Shown here piece after piece: positions 1 to 8,915 of a DNA stretch of 61,289 bases. How positions within the stretch are numbered: the stretch's first letter is position 1; the number at the start of each line of letters is the position of its first letter. Position numbers and translations under genes: made by a program. Source of the DNA: Nitrospiria bacterium (GTDB lineage Bacteria > Nitrospirota > Nitrospiria > SBBL01 > JAADHI01); NCBI GenBank assembly GCA_945787655.1, contig CALZIJ010000019.1:3666-64954 (forward strand). The letters are read 5' to 3'. The notes under the pieces were generated by a model. The model did no database searches and was not told where the DNA came from. It saw nothing but the letters and a program-made list of their open reading frames with translations.

Positions 1-311
1 GTCATCTGCCTTCTCAGGAAAGATAAAATGATAGTCAACAGCCAACACAGTCAGATCACTATTGGGAATTTGATGAACGGGCAGTTTCCTGTTGCCCAGG
101 CGGACAAGGCTTCTGTGAAAAAGGATGATGAGGCTTGGCGGAGGAGCCGCTTATTGATTAAAGCGGTTATACTCCACATCTTTATTATCCAGCCAATGAG
201 CGTCCCCACAAAGTTTTATACCTGCCTGTTTAGGATGAAGCCCAATACATCTGGTATTTTGAGGGGAGAAAATTGGTGGGGTCTGTGTGGCTTGGGGCGT
301 TTTGAGAAAAT
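1..311. other. left-edge stretch without a recognisable gene
   Basis: I see no convincing gene here. A minus-strand frame stays open from about base 150 to the left edge without an ATG, and a plus-strand frame is open from base 28, but neither shows a recognisable domain. The plus-strand frame runs into the 3' end of the symporter gene. This could be a 3' intergenic region or a gene remnant. Confidence 0.4.
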
Positions 312-1994
312 TTAATTTGCCCTTGGAATACGAATGCGTTCCACAAGGTTTTGAATTTCGAGTGACGGCGGGGCCGTTTTGTAAGAGACCAGATTGGCCA
401 CGCCAAAATTTAACAACATGCCGACCGTGCCGATGCCTTCCGGCGAGATGCCGAACCACCAGTTTTCAGGGTGATTCAATTCCGGGAACATGAATTTAAA
501 ATAGACAATGTAAGCAGTGGTAAAAATCAGCCCCACGACCATGCCGCTGATCGCGCCGTATTTGTTCATCCGTTTAGAAAAAATACCCATAATGATCGCA
601 GGAAAAAAAGAGGCGGCGGCCAATCCGAAGGCAAAGGCGACCACTTGCGCAACAAAACCCGGCGGATGAAGTCCAAAATACCCTGCGACACACACCGCAA
701 AGCCGGCCGCGATTCTGGCGGCAAGCAGTTCTTTTTTATGATCAATATTTGGCATCAGCTCTTTTTTGAGCAGATCATGCGCAATCGAGGTGGAAATGAC
801 CAGTAGTAAACCGGCTGCCGTCGAAAGCGCCGCAGCGAGTCCTCCGGCGGCGACCAGTCCAATCACCCAGTTGGGGAGTTGTGCGATTTCCGGGTTGGCC
901 AAAACCATAATGTCCCGGTCGATGGTGAGTTCGTTTTCGATCTCGGATTTCGGGCCCCGATACTGAATCAGTCCGTCGTTGTTTTTGTCCTCAAATTGAA
1001 TGAGACCTGTGGTTTCCCAATTTTTAAACCACGTGGGCGCTTTAGAATATTCCGCATTGGAAATTGTGGTCAGCAGGTTGGTTCTCGCAAATGCGGCAAC
1101 TGCCGGCGCAGTCGTGTATAGCAGGGCGATGAAAAGCAGGGCCCAGCCGGCGGAACTTCGAGCGGCGGACACTTTGGGGACGGTATAAAAGCGCACGATG
1201 ACATGCGGGAGTCCGGCGGTGCCGACCATCAATGCGGCAGTAATAAAAAAAACGTCTATTGTCGATTTTGTCCCGTTGGTATAGGTATGAAAGCCGAGTT
1301 CCGTGCTGAGTCCATTCAGTTTGTCGAGCAGGTAAACCCCGGACCCGTCGGACAGTGTGGACCCGAAACCGATTTGCGGGATGACGTGGTCGGTCATTAA
1401 CAAAGAAATAAAGATCGCGGGGACGAGATAGGCAAAAATCAGCACACAATATTGGGCGACCTGAGTGTAGGTAATGCCTTTCATGCCGCCGAGTACGGCG
1501 TAAAAAAAGACGATGCCCATACCGATGAGAACGCCGATGCCAATATCGACATTTAAAAACCGGGAAAAGACGATGCCAACGCCGCGCATCTGTCCCGCGA
1601 CGTAAGTGAAGGAAACAAAAATGGCGCAGACGATGGCGACGAAGCGGGCGACTTGGGAATCGTATCGGTCGCCGACAAAATCCGGCACGGTGAATTTCCC
1701 AAACTTTCTTAAATAGGGCGCAAGTAACAGCGCAAGCAAAACGTAACCACCGGTCCACCCCATGAGATACACCGAACCGTCCCGTCCCATAAAGGAAATT
1801 AATCCCGCCATAGAGATAAAGGAAGCTGCGCTCATCCAGTCCGCTGCTGTGGCCATGCCGTTTAAAATCGGATGAACATGACTGCCAGCCACATAAAAAT
1901 CACGGCGGGATTTTGCTTTTGCCCAAATGGCGATGCCGATGTACAGGGTAAATGAAAGGCCGACCATGATATAGGTCCAGGTTTGTACGCTCAT
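312..1994 (-). CDS. sodium:solute symporter large subunit (acetate-permease-like)
   Basis: A 560-residue polytopic membrane protein of the SSS family, closest in layout to ActP-type cation/acetate symporters. It should move a small organic acid into the cell using a sodium gradient. The start has the family signature of a first membrane helix followed by FYVAGSHVHPILNGMATAADWMSAASF written in shorter pieces as 'FYVAGS' and 'GMATAADWMSAASF', and about 12-13 hydrophobic segments follow. A soluble insertion at about residues 325-375 (KNNDGLIQYRG) resembles a calcium-binding loop and is seen in the variant of this family that works with a small partner. It starts in an ATGA overlap with the small-subunit gene, so the two are translationally coupled. 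The substrate cannot be read from sequence. Confidence 0.9.
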   Translation of the reverse strand: MSVQTWTYIMVGLSFTLYIGIAIWAKAKSRRDFYVAGSHVHPILNGMATAADWMSAASFISMAGLISFMGRDGSVYLMGWTGGYVLLALLLAPYLRKFGKFTVPDFVGDRYDSQVARFVAIVCAIFVSFTYVAGQMRGVGIVFSRFLNVDIGIGVLIGMGIVFFYAVLGGMKGITYTQVAQYCVLIFAYLVPAIFISLLMTDHVIPQIGFGSTLSDGSGVYLLDKLNGLSTELGFHTYTNGTKSTIDVFFITAALMVGTAGLPHVIVRFYTVPKVSAARSSAGWALLFIALLYTTAPAVAAFARTNLLTTISNAEYSKAPTWFKNWETTGLIQFEDKNNDGLIQYRGPKSEIENELTIDRDIMVLANPEIAQLPNWVIGLVAAGGLAAALSTAAGLLLVISTSIAHDLLKKELMPNIDHKKELLAARIAAGFAVCVAGYFGLHPPGFVAQVVAFAFGLAAASFFPAIIMGIFSKRMNKYGAISGMVVGLIFTTAYIVYFKFMFPELNHPENWWFGISPEGIGTVGMLLNFGVANLVSYKTAPPSLEIQNLVERIRIPRAN

Positions 1995-2266
1995 TGAGGG
2001 CCCTCATCGTGCTCATCAAAATTGAATTGCCGGTCCAGCCGCTTCATCAGTTGTACATAGACGCAAATAAGAATGACAAAAACATAAATCGCGCCTTGCT
2101 GCGCGAACCAGAAGCCGAGAGAAAACCCGCCGATGCGAATGTGGTCGAGTTGATCAACCAGGAGGATGCCGCAGACATACGAGACAAGAAACCAGATGGA
2201 AAGCAGGATGGCGAGGTAGCGCAGATTTTTTTTCCAATATGTTTGGCTGGATTGATTGTTGGGCAT
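1991..2266 (-). CDS. symporter small subunit (DUF4212 family)
   Basis: A 91-residue protein with two hydrophobic helices (ILLSIWFLVSYVCGILL and FAQQGAIYVFVILICVYVQLM), the layout of the DUF4212 'sodium/substrate symporter small subunit'. Members are found directly upstream of, and partner with, SSS-type large subunits, as here, where the stop overlaps the next start by ATGA. I chose the ATG at 2266 because AAAGGAG lies five bases upstream; a TTG at 2281 is also in frame but has no better ribosome site. The C-terminus is acidic and cytoplasmic-looking (FDEHDEG). Confidence 0.85.
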   Translation of the reverse strand: MPNNQSSQTYWKKNLRYLAILLSIWFLVSYVCGILLVDQLDHIRIGGFSLGFWFAQQGAIYVFVILICVYVQLMKRLDRQFNFDEHDEGPQ

Positions 2267-2392
2267 TTTCACTCCTTTCAAGTCACACCTCTGTGGTTTT
2301 TAAGGCTAGACGAGGGGGGATGGTATAATGAATGGAACTTCGTTTCAAGTCCTCGTGTTGTCCGATGAAACCCGAAGAGATATACTTGTTTC

Positions 2393-3035
2393 ATGAAGCT
2401 GGGTCAATTCGAAATTTACCCGATGTCGGACGGCAGTCTGCGTTTGGACGGCGGCGCCATGTTTGGTGTCGTGCCGAAAGTCCTTTGGGAAAAACATCAT
2501 CCGGCCGATGAGCAAAACCGCATTCATTTGGCTCTGGGCGTATTGCTCATCAAGGCGCACGGGCGCTATATCCTGGTTGATACCGGCCTATTTTGTACAA
2601 AAAGGCGAATGGGAGGCGGCGCAATCCCCGAACGAACGGACCAAGGGCAGCTATCTCCTTGAAAACTACATGGTTTTGGCGGATCAGCCTTGCCTGAACC
2701 TGCTCAATGGCGATTCGGAAATTTTAAAAGGAATCTCGGTCATTCAAACGCCGGGGCACACCGCGCATCATCAAGCCGTATTACTTGAATCGGACGGGGA
2801 GAAGGCGGTGTTTTTAGGGGATCTCATTCCAACGGCGAGCCATATCCCCCTGCCGTACATTATGGGTTATGATCTTTTTCCACTGACTACACTGGAAACC
2901 AAGCGCCGTTTGCTGGAGCTGGCTTATGAAGAGCATTGGCTCTTGATTTTTCAACACGATCCGAACATCAGGATGGGCTATTTGAAGCAGGTTCAAAACC
3001 GGTTTATGTTGGAAGAGGTGTGTCCTGATGGCTAA
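2393..3035 (+). pseudogene. metallo-beta-lactamase-fold hydrolase, broken by an internal deletion
   Basis: The N-terminal part reads in one frame (MKLGQFEIYPMSDGSL...YILVDTGL) and the C-terminal part in another (YFVQKGEWEAAQSPNERTKGSY... then TPGHTAHHQAV, FLGDLIPTASHIPLPYIMGYDLFP, FQHDPNIRMG). Both halves are typical of one family of MBL-fold metallohydrolases. In that family the HxHxDH zinc motif lies between these two pieces; here VDTGL is followed almost at once by YFVQKGEWEAA near base 2595, so that segment (my estimate is 60-80 codons) is missing and the frame changes at the join. The product cannot bind metal normally. The 3' end overlaps the B12-binding gene by 8 bases, so it was once the first gene of that operon. 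Confidence 0.85.
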
Positions 3036-3450
3036 GCTCGAAAAGGCGCCGGAATGGGTGCGAAGACGTGTTTTATTGGCCAAGATTGGTTTGGACGGTC
3101 ATGACCGCGGGATTAAAGTGGTCGCACGTGCTTTAAGAGATGCGGGCATGGAGGTGGTCTATCTTGGCCTGCACAACACGCCGGAGGAGATCGTTTCATC
3201 TGCCATTCAGGAAGATGTGGACGCGATCGGGCTTTCCATCCATTCGGCGGCGCACATGACACTGTTTAAAGAAATACTGAAATGCCTTAAAAAAGAAAAG
3301 GCAGCCGATATCCCCGTTTTCGGAGGGGGAATTGTGCCGCCTGAAGATGTGGCGGACTTAAAAAAAATCGGGGTCCAGGAAATCTTCACGCCCGGCACAC
3401 CGATGGACGACATTGTCGCTTTTGTCCGCCACATGATTGATTCCGGCTAA
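3028..3450 (+). CDS. cobalamin-binding subunit (methylmalonyl-CoA mutase C-terminal-type)
   Basis: A 140-residue stand-alone B12-binding domain. It shows the base-off/His-on signature DGHDRG (DxHxxG) at about residues 24-29, the SIHSAAH stretch near residue 72, and GGGIVPPED near 100, all as in the small subunit of acyl-CoA mutases (methylmalonyl-, isobutyryl- or ethylmalonyl-CoA mutase). Such a subunit carries the cofactor and needs a separate catalytic mutase subunit, which is not in this window. The gene is intact and overlaps the end of the broken hydrolase by 8 bases; the broken thiolase follows after 25 bases. It may be a survivor in a dying operon, or may serve a mutase encoded elsewhere. 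Confidence 0.88.
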   Translation: MAKLEKAPEWVRRRVLLAKIGLDGHDRGIKVVARALRDAGMEVVYLGLHNTPEEIVSSAIQEDVDAIGLSIHSAAHMTLFKEILKCLKKEKAADIPVFGGGIVPPEDVADLKKIGVQEIFTPGTPMDDIVAFVRHMIDSG

Positions 3451-3475
3451 GGAGGATTTCTTCCGAGGAGCAGCC

Positions 3476-4759
3476 ATGCGTCCCGTATACATGATCGGCG
3501 GCGGCATCACAAAATTTAAAAAGCGCAACACGGAAATGGATTTTCGTGAAATGGTGCGTGTGGCCTTTGCTGCAGCGCGGGCCGACCTTCCAAAACTGAC
3601 GCTGGATATGATCGACGGCAGCGTGGCCTCTTATTTTTCAGACCACTTCACAAGCCAAGTGATGGCCGGCATTATGGCGCACGATTATCTCGGTCTTTGC
3701 CCCAAGCCTTCGAAACGGGTCGAGGGCGGCGGCGCGACGGGAGGCCTGTGTTTTCAATCCGCTTGGGAATCTGTGGCTTCAGGCCGTATGGAACTCTGCC
3801 TGGCTTTTGGTTTCGAAACCATGTCACGTGTCAGCACCTGGAAAGGGAACGAATTTATTGCACTGGCCTCAGATCACAATTTTGATTTTCCGCTGGGAGG
3901 ATTTTATACGGGATATTACGCCATGATGGTGCAGCGTCATATGTACGAATTTGGAACAACGCCAGAGCAGCTGGCCCGTGTTTCCATCAAAAACCATGGG
4001 AATGCCTGTTACAACCCCTATGCCCAAAAACCCCTGAAACTCACGATCGAAGAGGTCCGAAGTGCGCCCATGGTTTCAACGCCCCTGACCATGCTGGATA
4101 TTTGCACAATGTCCGACGGTGCGGCAGTCGCCCTGCTGGCCTCGGAGAAAATGGCGGAACGGCTTTGTCTCAATCCAGTCAAAATTACAGGGATTGGTAC
4201 GGGAACGGACACCATGCGGCTGTCTGACCGGCCTCAGGGAAGCGTTCCATTGCTGCCGCATGAAGATGCGGCGGATTATCAGGATTTAAAATATCCCGGT
4301 ACACATTCCTGCCGCGGAGGAAGAATAGCCGCAAGAGACGCTTATCGTATGGCAGGAATTCAAAATCCTGTGGAAGACCTTGATTTTGTGGAACTCCACG
4401 ATGCCTTCACGTCGTCTGAAATTCAAACTTATGAGGATTTGGGGTTATGCCGCTACGGCGAAGGAGGGGTATTTGTTGAAGAAGGACATCCTTTTCTCTC
4501 TGGTCTGGACTATTGATTGGTTTTGCCAAAACAAGGAACGATGCCGGTAAAACCCAGTGGATGGATTTTGGCTTGCGGGCATCCGATTTGGGCGACCGGT
4601 TAGATGCAGGCCGTTTTTGCCTGTTGGCAGCTTCATGAGTCGAGTTCGTTAAAGTTGGTTTATGAAAATTTGCAAGTCAAAGGGGCAAAACGCGGCTTGA
4701 TTCACTGCCATGCGGGGACGGGTACCTATATCACCGTTTCTATTATGGAGCAATCTTAA
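3476..4759 (+). pseudogene. thiolase-like acetyltransferase, two in-frame stop codons
   Basis: Residues from MRPVYMIGGGITKF onward match the thiolase superfamily (acetyl-CoA acetyltransferase-like, non-decarboxylating), including ELHDAFTSSEI near residue 310. I start at 3476 behind GAGGAG; an upstream in-frame ATG at 3437 overlaps the previous gene. The frame meets TGA at 4514, yet the same frame continues as family sequence (TMPVKPSGWILACGHPIWATG), meets TAG at 4601, and then goes on as MQAVFACWQLHES and HAGTGTYITVSIMEQS to a natural stop at 4759. In the motif that normally reads NPSGG...GHPIGATG, two glycines are tryptophan. No frameshift is involved. The last 80 or so residues hold a catalytic region, so the product is very likely inactive. 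Confidence 0.88.
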
Positions 4760-5136
4760 AAGGGAATGTTAAGCAGATTCACCGACCCTTGAAGGGCTTG
4801 TGTCTCCGGATCTACAGCGATATTGATAGCGGGCAGGTGAAAGGTGATGCGATTGTCGTGGACTTGAACGAAGGCCTGTGTGGTTTTGGCGAATCCATAC
4901 AAAGTGCCGACAATGACGCCGACGCCTGCGCCGATGCGGATGTCATCGGTATGATCACTGGGTTTGTCTCGAAAAGCAAGAAAGGCGGTCCCGATGAGCG
5001 CGCCGGTCAGTCCACCGTAAAACCCGCTTTTTAAAACCATGAGCATATCATTGTCCTGCTCGGTTGCATGGGCAGTCTGCTGAACGGTTGCTGTGATCAA
5101 GGTAATCATCAGCAGGAGGACGACAAATTTTTTCAC
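4756..5136 (-). CDS. hypothetical exported protein with glycine-rich segment
   Basis: A 126-residue protein of unknown function. It has a good signal peptide (MKKFVVLLLMITLITATVQQ, then AHA at the likely cut site). The mature part has a glycine-spaced hydrophobic stretch at about residues 38-55 and another at 68-84 (GAGVGVIVGTLYGF), like glycine-zipper proteins that sit in or at a membrane. It converges with the broken thiolase; the two stops overlap by four bases. No close relative is recognised. Confidence 0.65.
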   Translation of the reverse strand: MKKFVVLLLMITLITATVQQTAHATEQDNDMLMVLKSGFYGGLTGALIGTAFLAFRDKPSDHTDDIRIGAGVGVIVGTLYGFAKTTQAFVQVHDNRITFHLPAINIAVDPETQALQGSVNLLNIPF

Positions 5137-5278
5137 ATTGATGCCTTTGGTGCTTAAAATTCGATGTTAAAACGGGGAGAATGGTACAACAAGTTTTATG
5201 ATAAATCAAGCAAGGGATGACTCGCTTTATTCAGGATGCCTGTTATCGGAAAAGCATCTATCTCAGGTAGTGTTTGAT

Positions 5279-8173
5279 TTATGAAAGTGCTGCCGTTCTT
5301 TGTTTAATGAAGTTTTCAAAGGCTTCTTTCATATAATCCTTTGTGTTTAGAATTTCCTGGGATACTCTGGACTCATAAAGCATCTGTCCTTCTTTTATTT
5401 CTTCTTCCAGTAATTCATAGAAAGTGCCGGACTGTATGCCTTCGTCTACCTTTTTTTCATTGTAAATGACAATATCTGAAACGATAATTTTAGCAAGTCT
5501 TTTTGCTTCTTTTTCTTCCTTGCTCTCTTCGGCGAGTTCATTTGTACTTTCGTTCCCATTCCCATTCCCATTCCCATTCCCGTTTCCATTCTCATTGACT
5601 TCTTCGGTTGGAGGGGATGCTCCCATGACCGGGACGGATTCATTTTCGGAAGGCGGGACATCGGGTTCTTCTGTTTCAAGCGAGGGCGCGCTGTGTTCAT
5701 CCGTTTGAGATGGGTCATCGGATGGGGCCGAGTCTTTTTCTGGCGCTTCCGGCGGGTTTTTGGGGGCTTGTGTTTTACTCTGAATATAGTTCTCCAGGGC
5801 ATTTTCATAGAGTCCGCTGTCAAAGATTTCTTGGGGGACACGGGTGCTGAAGAGTTCACGCCCTTCGGCAATTTCTTCTTTAAGGACTTTATGAAAGGTG
5901 TTATTTTTCAAACCTTCTTCTACCTTGTCTTCATTATAGATGACAATGTCCGAGACAATAATTTTCGCGAGACGTTTTGCGTTTTTAATTTCCTCTGAAT
6001 CTTCTTGTTGAACACTTGGTGATGGGGAGGACGCTTCATCCGCTATTTCATCTTGAGGAGAGCCTTCTGCTTGCTGTGCCATCGATTCAAAAGGATCGAC
6101 GGGGCCCGTTTCGGGGACGAGGGGTTCTTCCCATTCGTCTTGTGGCTTTTCTTCATGGGGCAGGGCTTGCGGCGGCTCTGATGCTTCCGGTTCCTTCTCT
6201 ATGGTCTCAAAATGCGTCTCATTGTGTTCTAGTTCAGGCCCCTTGGAATCGTCCGGTTCATTTTCCTGTCCGCTTTCCAGTAGGCTTTCCGGTGTTTGAA
6301 CCACGGCCGCGGCTTCTTCTTCCATTTGTTTGAATACATCCTCTGGATTATCGAGCTCCGGAATGTCTGGGTTTTCCAGAAGTGGATCAGAGGAAGGGAT
6401 TTCTATGGCTTCTTCGGCAGCTTCCCCTACCGGTTCCGATGGAGGGGCTTCATTTTCAGAAAGGTCAGCGCTTGTATTCTTCTCTTCAAGCAGTCGGTCT
6501 ATCTCGTCTTCGAACACACTGCTGTCGAAATAAGCCGGGGCTTTTACTTCAAAAGTCTGACGTCCGTCCATAATTTCATCGCCTAAAATTTCGTAAATCG
6601 TGTCGGAATCAATAAGGGATTCAAACTTGTCTTCGTTTTGAACGAGTATTTCCTGAATGATATCTCTTGCGATTTCTTTTGCTATTAGCAGTGCCTCTTC
6701 ACTTTGTTCGACAATCGGTTCATCCTTGTCTCGGAATTGCGGGTTTTCCGTGGCCGGAATTTCGTTTTTTTCATCTTCCGTTTCGGTTTCAAAAGCGCTT
6801 TCAGGGAGTTGTGAAGCCACTTCTGAAGGCGCGGGATCTTCTTCGAGAACGGTCTCGTCCTCATGCTCAGGAGGTGCCTTCAAAACTGTCTCATCCGGTG
6901 CAATGCCTTCTTTTTCTTTTTTGCTCTGGATGAAATCTTCGATGGTTTGTTCGTAGATGCCAAATCCCAGGGCGGATGTGTCAATCCTGGACTCATAGAG
7001 TTTACGGCCTTCTAAAATTTCTTCTTCAAGGAGTTCACGAAATGTCCCTTGTTGGATGCCTTCTTCTGTTTTTTCCGGGTTATACAGGGCAATGTCCGAG
7101 ATGATCAGTTTAGAAAGCCTTAAGGCTTCTTTTTCGGTGTCTGATGGTTCATTTAATGCTGTCTCCGGGGAATGGGCCTCAGGGATACCGGTTTCCTCCA
7201 CGGGCGCTTCGTCCGGCGTGTCTCTTTCAGGTTTTTGAAAAACCTCAGTGGGTTTTTCAAAATCGGGGACAGAAAAGGATTCCACCTTTTGCTGTTCTGT
7301 TGTCTTGTCTGAAACATGGGCTTCCAAAGCCTGTTCAAAATACCCGGAATCATGCAAGGCGGGATGGGTTTTTGATTCAAACAATTTTTTCCCTTCCTGG
7401 ATTTCTTCTTCGAGCAACTCAAAAAATGTGCCGTTATTTTGTCCTTCTTCCACTTTGCGGTGATTGAACAGAATGATGTCGGATACGATTTTCTCAGCAT
7501 AGGCTTTGGTTTCTGAAATCTCTTCCTCAGAGGGAGGGGGAGCGGTGTGCCCGATGTTATTTTCAGAAACAGGCTCAAGCGCTGCGGGTGTTTCTTGAGA
7601 AACGGGGGTATCTTTTATCTTGAGCAGATGCTCAATTTTAGGAATAAGAGTGGTTTCAATGTGGTTTCGATCAATAAAATCATCGGCCCCGTATAATTCA
7701 GGATCATTTTTTCGATATTTTATATTTTTTTCAAACATCGATGTGACCATGATCACAGGGGTTTTTCCCAGGTCCGCATTGTTTTTAATTTGGGAAATCA
7801 ACTCGGTGCCGACCATGTCTGTAAATCCAGCATCGATCAGGGCAACTTGAGGCGGATTCAGTTTAATGGACATAAAACAGGAAATGCCGGAAGGAATGTC
7901 CATGACGTGAAAGCCCGAATTTTCCAATAGCGGTTTGACCGTCTCCCGGGTCGCTTCGCCGTCAATGCAAATAATCGCTGTTTTCTCATGAAGGTTTCTC
8001 TTCTCTTCGTTTTCAAGTATTCCCGGAGATGACGTGTCGCCGTCTTCCTTTTTTAGACTGATACAGATTTTGAGGCGCGTTTGACAATCATTGCAGACGA
8101 TATTGAAGTCATCGCTGATTTGATTCGGAAGAATTGTTATTCCTGTTTGGCAGTTTGGGCATTGCGTAACCAT
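5279..8173 (-). CDS. zinc-ribbon, receiver-domain protein with five acidic helical repeats
   Basis: A 964-residue cytoplasmic protein. Residues 1-40 form a MJ0042-type zinc ribbon (CPNC...CNDC). Residues about 65-190 are a CheY-like receiver; the likely phosphoacceptor is the Asp in VALIDAGF, but the conserved Lys-Pro near its end is replaced (DDFIDRNH), so signalling may be atypical. The rest is five copies of a 65-75-residue unit, typical form AKRLAKIIVSDIVIYN, then VEEG...TF..LL.EEI.EG..L(Y/F)ESRV, then an aromatic 'Y...ALE.(F/Y)I.SK' end. They begin at about residues 225, 350, 495, 725 and 890 and are separated by long acidic, proline-rich linkers. The third copy is the most divergent. 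A tandem Asn-Gly run lies before the last copy. A good ribosome site (AAGGAG) precedes the ATG, and a MerR-like gene sits 9 bases upstream. The linkers suggest a flexible scaffold; no enzymatic output domain is present. Confidence 0.8.
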   Translation of the reverse strand: MVTQCPNCQTGITILPNQISDDFNIVCNDCQTRLKICISLKKEDGDTSSPGILENEEKRNLHEKTAIICIDGEATRETVKPLLENSGFHVMDIPSGISCFMSIKLNPPQVALIDAGFTDMVGTELISQIKNNADLGKTPVIMVTSMFEKNIKYRKNDPELYGADDFIDRNHIETTLIPKIEHLLKIKDTPVSQETPAALEPVSENNIGHTAPPPSEEEISETKAYAEKIVSDIILFNHRKVEEGQNNGTFFELLEEEIQEGKKLFESKTHPALHDSGYFEQALEAHVSDKTTEQQKVESFSVPDFEKPTEVFQKPERDTPDEAPVEETGIPEAHSPETALNEPSDTEKEALRLSKLIISDIALYNPEKTEEGIQQGTFRELLEEEILEGRKLYESRIDTSALGFGIYEQTIEDFIQSKKEKEGIAPDETVLKAPPEHEDETVLEEDPAPSEVASQLPESAFETETEDEKNEIPATENPQFRDKDEPIVEQSEEALLIAKEIARDIIQEILVQNEDKFESLIDSDTIYEILGDEIMDGRQTFEVKAPAYFDSSVFEDEIDRLLEEKNTSADLSENEAPPSEPVGEAAEEAIEIPSSDPLLENPDIPELDNPEDVFKQMEEEAAAVVQTPESLLESGQENEPDDSKGPELEHNETHFETIEKEPEASEPPQALPHEEKPQDEWEEPLVPETGPVDPFESMAQQAEGSPQDEIADEASSPSPSVQQEDSEEIKNAKRLAKIIVSDIVIYNEDKVEEGLKNNTFHKVLKEEIAEGRELFSTRVPQEIFDSGLYENALENYIQSKTQAPKNPPEAPEKDSAPSDDPSQTDEHSAPSLETEEPDVPPSENESVPVMGASPPTEEVNENGNGNGNGNGNGNESTNELAEESKEEKEAKRLAKIIVSDIVIYNEKKVDEGIQSGTFYELLEEEIKEGQMLYESRVSQEILNTKDYMKEAFENFIKQRTAALS
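5555..5596. repeat. hexanucleotide tandem repeat (CCCATT) inside the receiver-protein gene
   Basis: Four perfect CCCATT units are followed by three variants (CCCGTT, TCCATT, CTCATT). On the coding strand they specify alternating Asn and Gly. Because the unit is six bases, gain or loss of copies by slippage would change linker length without shifting the frame. Confidence 0.85.
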
Positions 8174-8182
8174 CGTTGCTCC

Positions 8183-8518
8183 TTATAAAGGCCCCTGGCT
8201 CATTCTCGGCGGCTGGAACCCTTTATTCTCCTTCATGTTTTCCTTGTGAACTTGATCCCCGTTCTTTTGGCGCCTTAATTTTCGTACTTTCTCTGCGGCG
8301 CGGCTAACAAGGTATCCTTCATCTGTCAGGGTTTTTACTTCTTTTAAGAAACGAAGATCTTCGTGACTAAACTTTTGATATTTTTTCTTCCCATGCGGCT
8401 CCAGCCTGGGTTTGACGACTCCAATGAGAACCCAGTACTCAAGTTGCCGGTAGGAAAGGGCGAGTAATTTGCAAACTTCTTTAGGTGGATACTGTTTTGT
8501 GATGTTCATTTTTGTCAA
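8183..8518 (-). CDS. MerR-like transcriptional regulator
   Basis: A small protein of 108-111 residues with a MerR-type winged helix-turn-helix: YPPKEVCKLLALSYRQLEYWVLIGVVKPRL at about residues 10-40 (seen in pieces YPPKEVCKLLALS and QLEYWVLIG), then KFSHEDLRFLKEVKTLTDEGY. There is no long effector-binding domain, only a basic tail, so it is a minimal DNA-binding protein. Two starts are possible: TTG at 8518, with AAGGAT four bases upstream, or ATG at 8509 with no ribosome site. It lies 9 bases before the receiver-protein gene and is probably co-transcribed with it. An inverted repeat 14 bases upstream may be its own operator. Confidence 0.75.
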   Translation of the reverse strand: MTKMNITKQYPPKEVCKLLALSYRQLEYWVLIGVVKPRLEPHGKKKYQKFSHEDLRFLKEVKTLTDEGYLVSRAAEKVRKLRRQKNGDQVHKENMKENKGFQPPRMSQGPL

Positions 8519-8531
8519 TGATATCCTTGGC

Positions 8532-8556
8532 TTTCACAATTCACAGGGTTGTGAAA
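8532..8556. promoter_or_regulatory. inverted repeat, candidate operator for the MerR-like gene
   Basis: TTTCACAA and TTGTGAAA form perfect 8-base arms separated by 9 bases, ending 13 bases before the possible TTG start. The position suits autoregulation, or repression by another factor. Binding is inferred only from symmetry and location. Confidence 0.5.
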
Positions 8557-8915
8557 CTTTTATGTTCCTGAGCAATGCAACATATGTACCGTTTAAATCA
8601 GCACGAATCTGATTGAATCTTATGGAAAATATGCATGTTTACTGACTAATTTTTTGGATTGGTGCCCGGGATGGGTAAGTGGTTTCCTATTGCTAGGCAA
8701 AAAATGTCAGAAGGGGTGATAGATTTTTGGTCGAGGTTGTTTCAGAAAACAGGGTTTTATCATCTCGTTGCCGGGTTTAGAAATATGGTGCTCCCGGTGA
8801 CGAATTGCCCCTGTGGATGAGGACGGTGTACTGGAGGCGTGGTTTCTTAAAAGGCTGATGATTGTGTGATCACAACTCGTACACACACGGATTAGATGAA
8901 TATCCAAAAGATGAC
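8557..8915. other. intergenic stretch without a gene
   Basis: Apart from the inverted repeat at its left end I find no gene. A minus-strand frame is open over part of it but runs into the 3' end of the deacetylase gene, lacks a ribosome site and matches no family I know. Confidence 0.5.

Noticed and set aside
5555-5596. Tandem hexamers as a CRISPR array
   Set aside because: Six-base units with no spacers, inside a coding frame.
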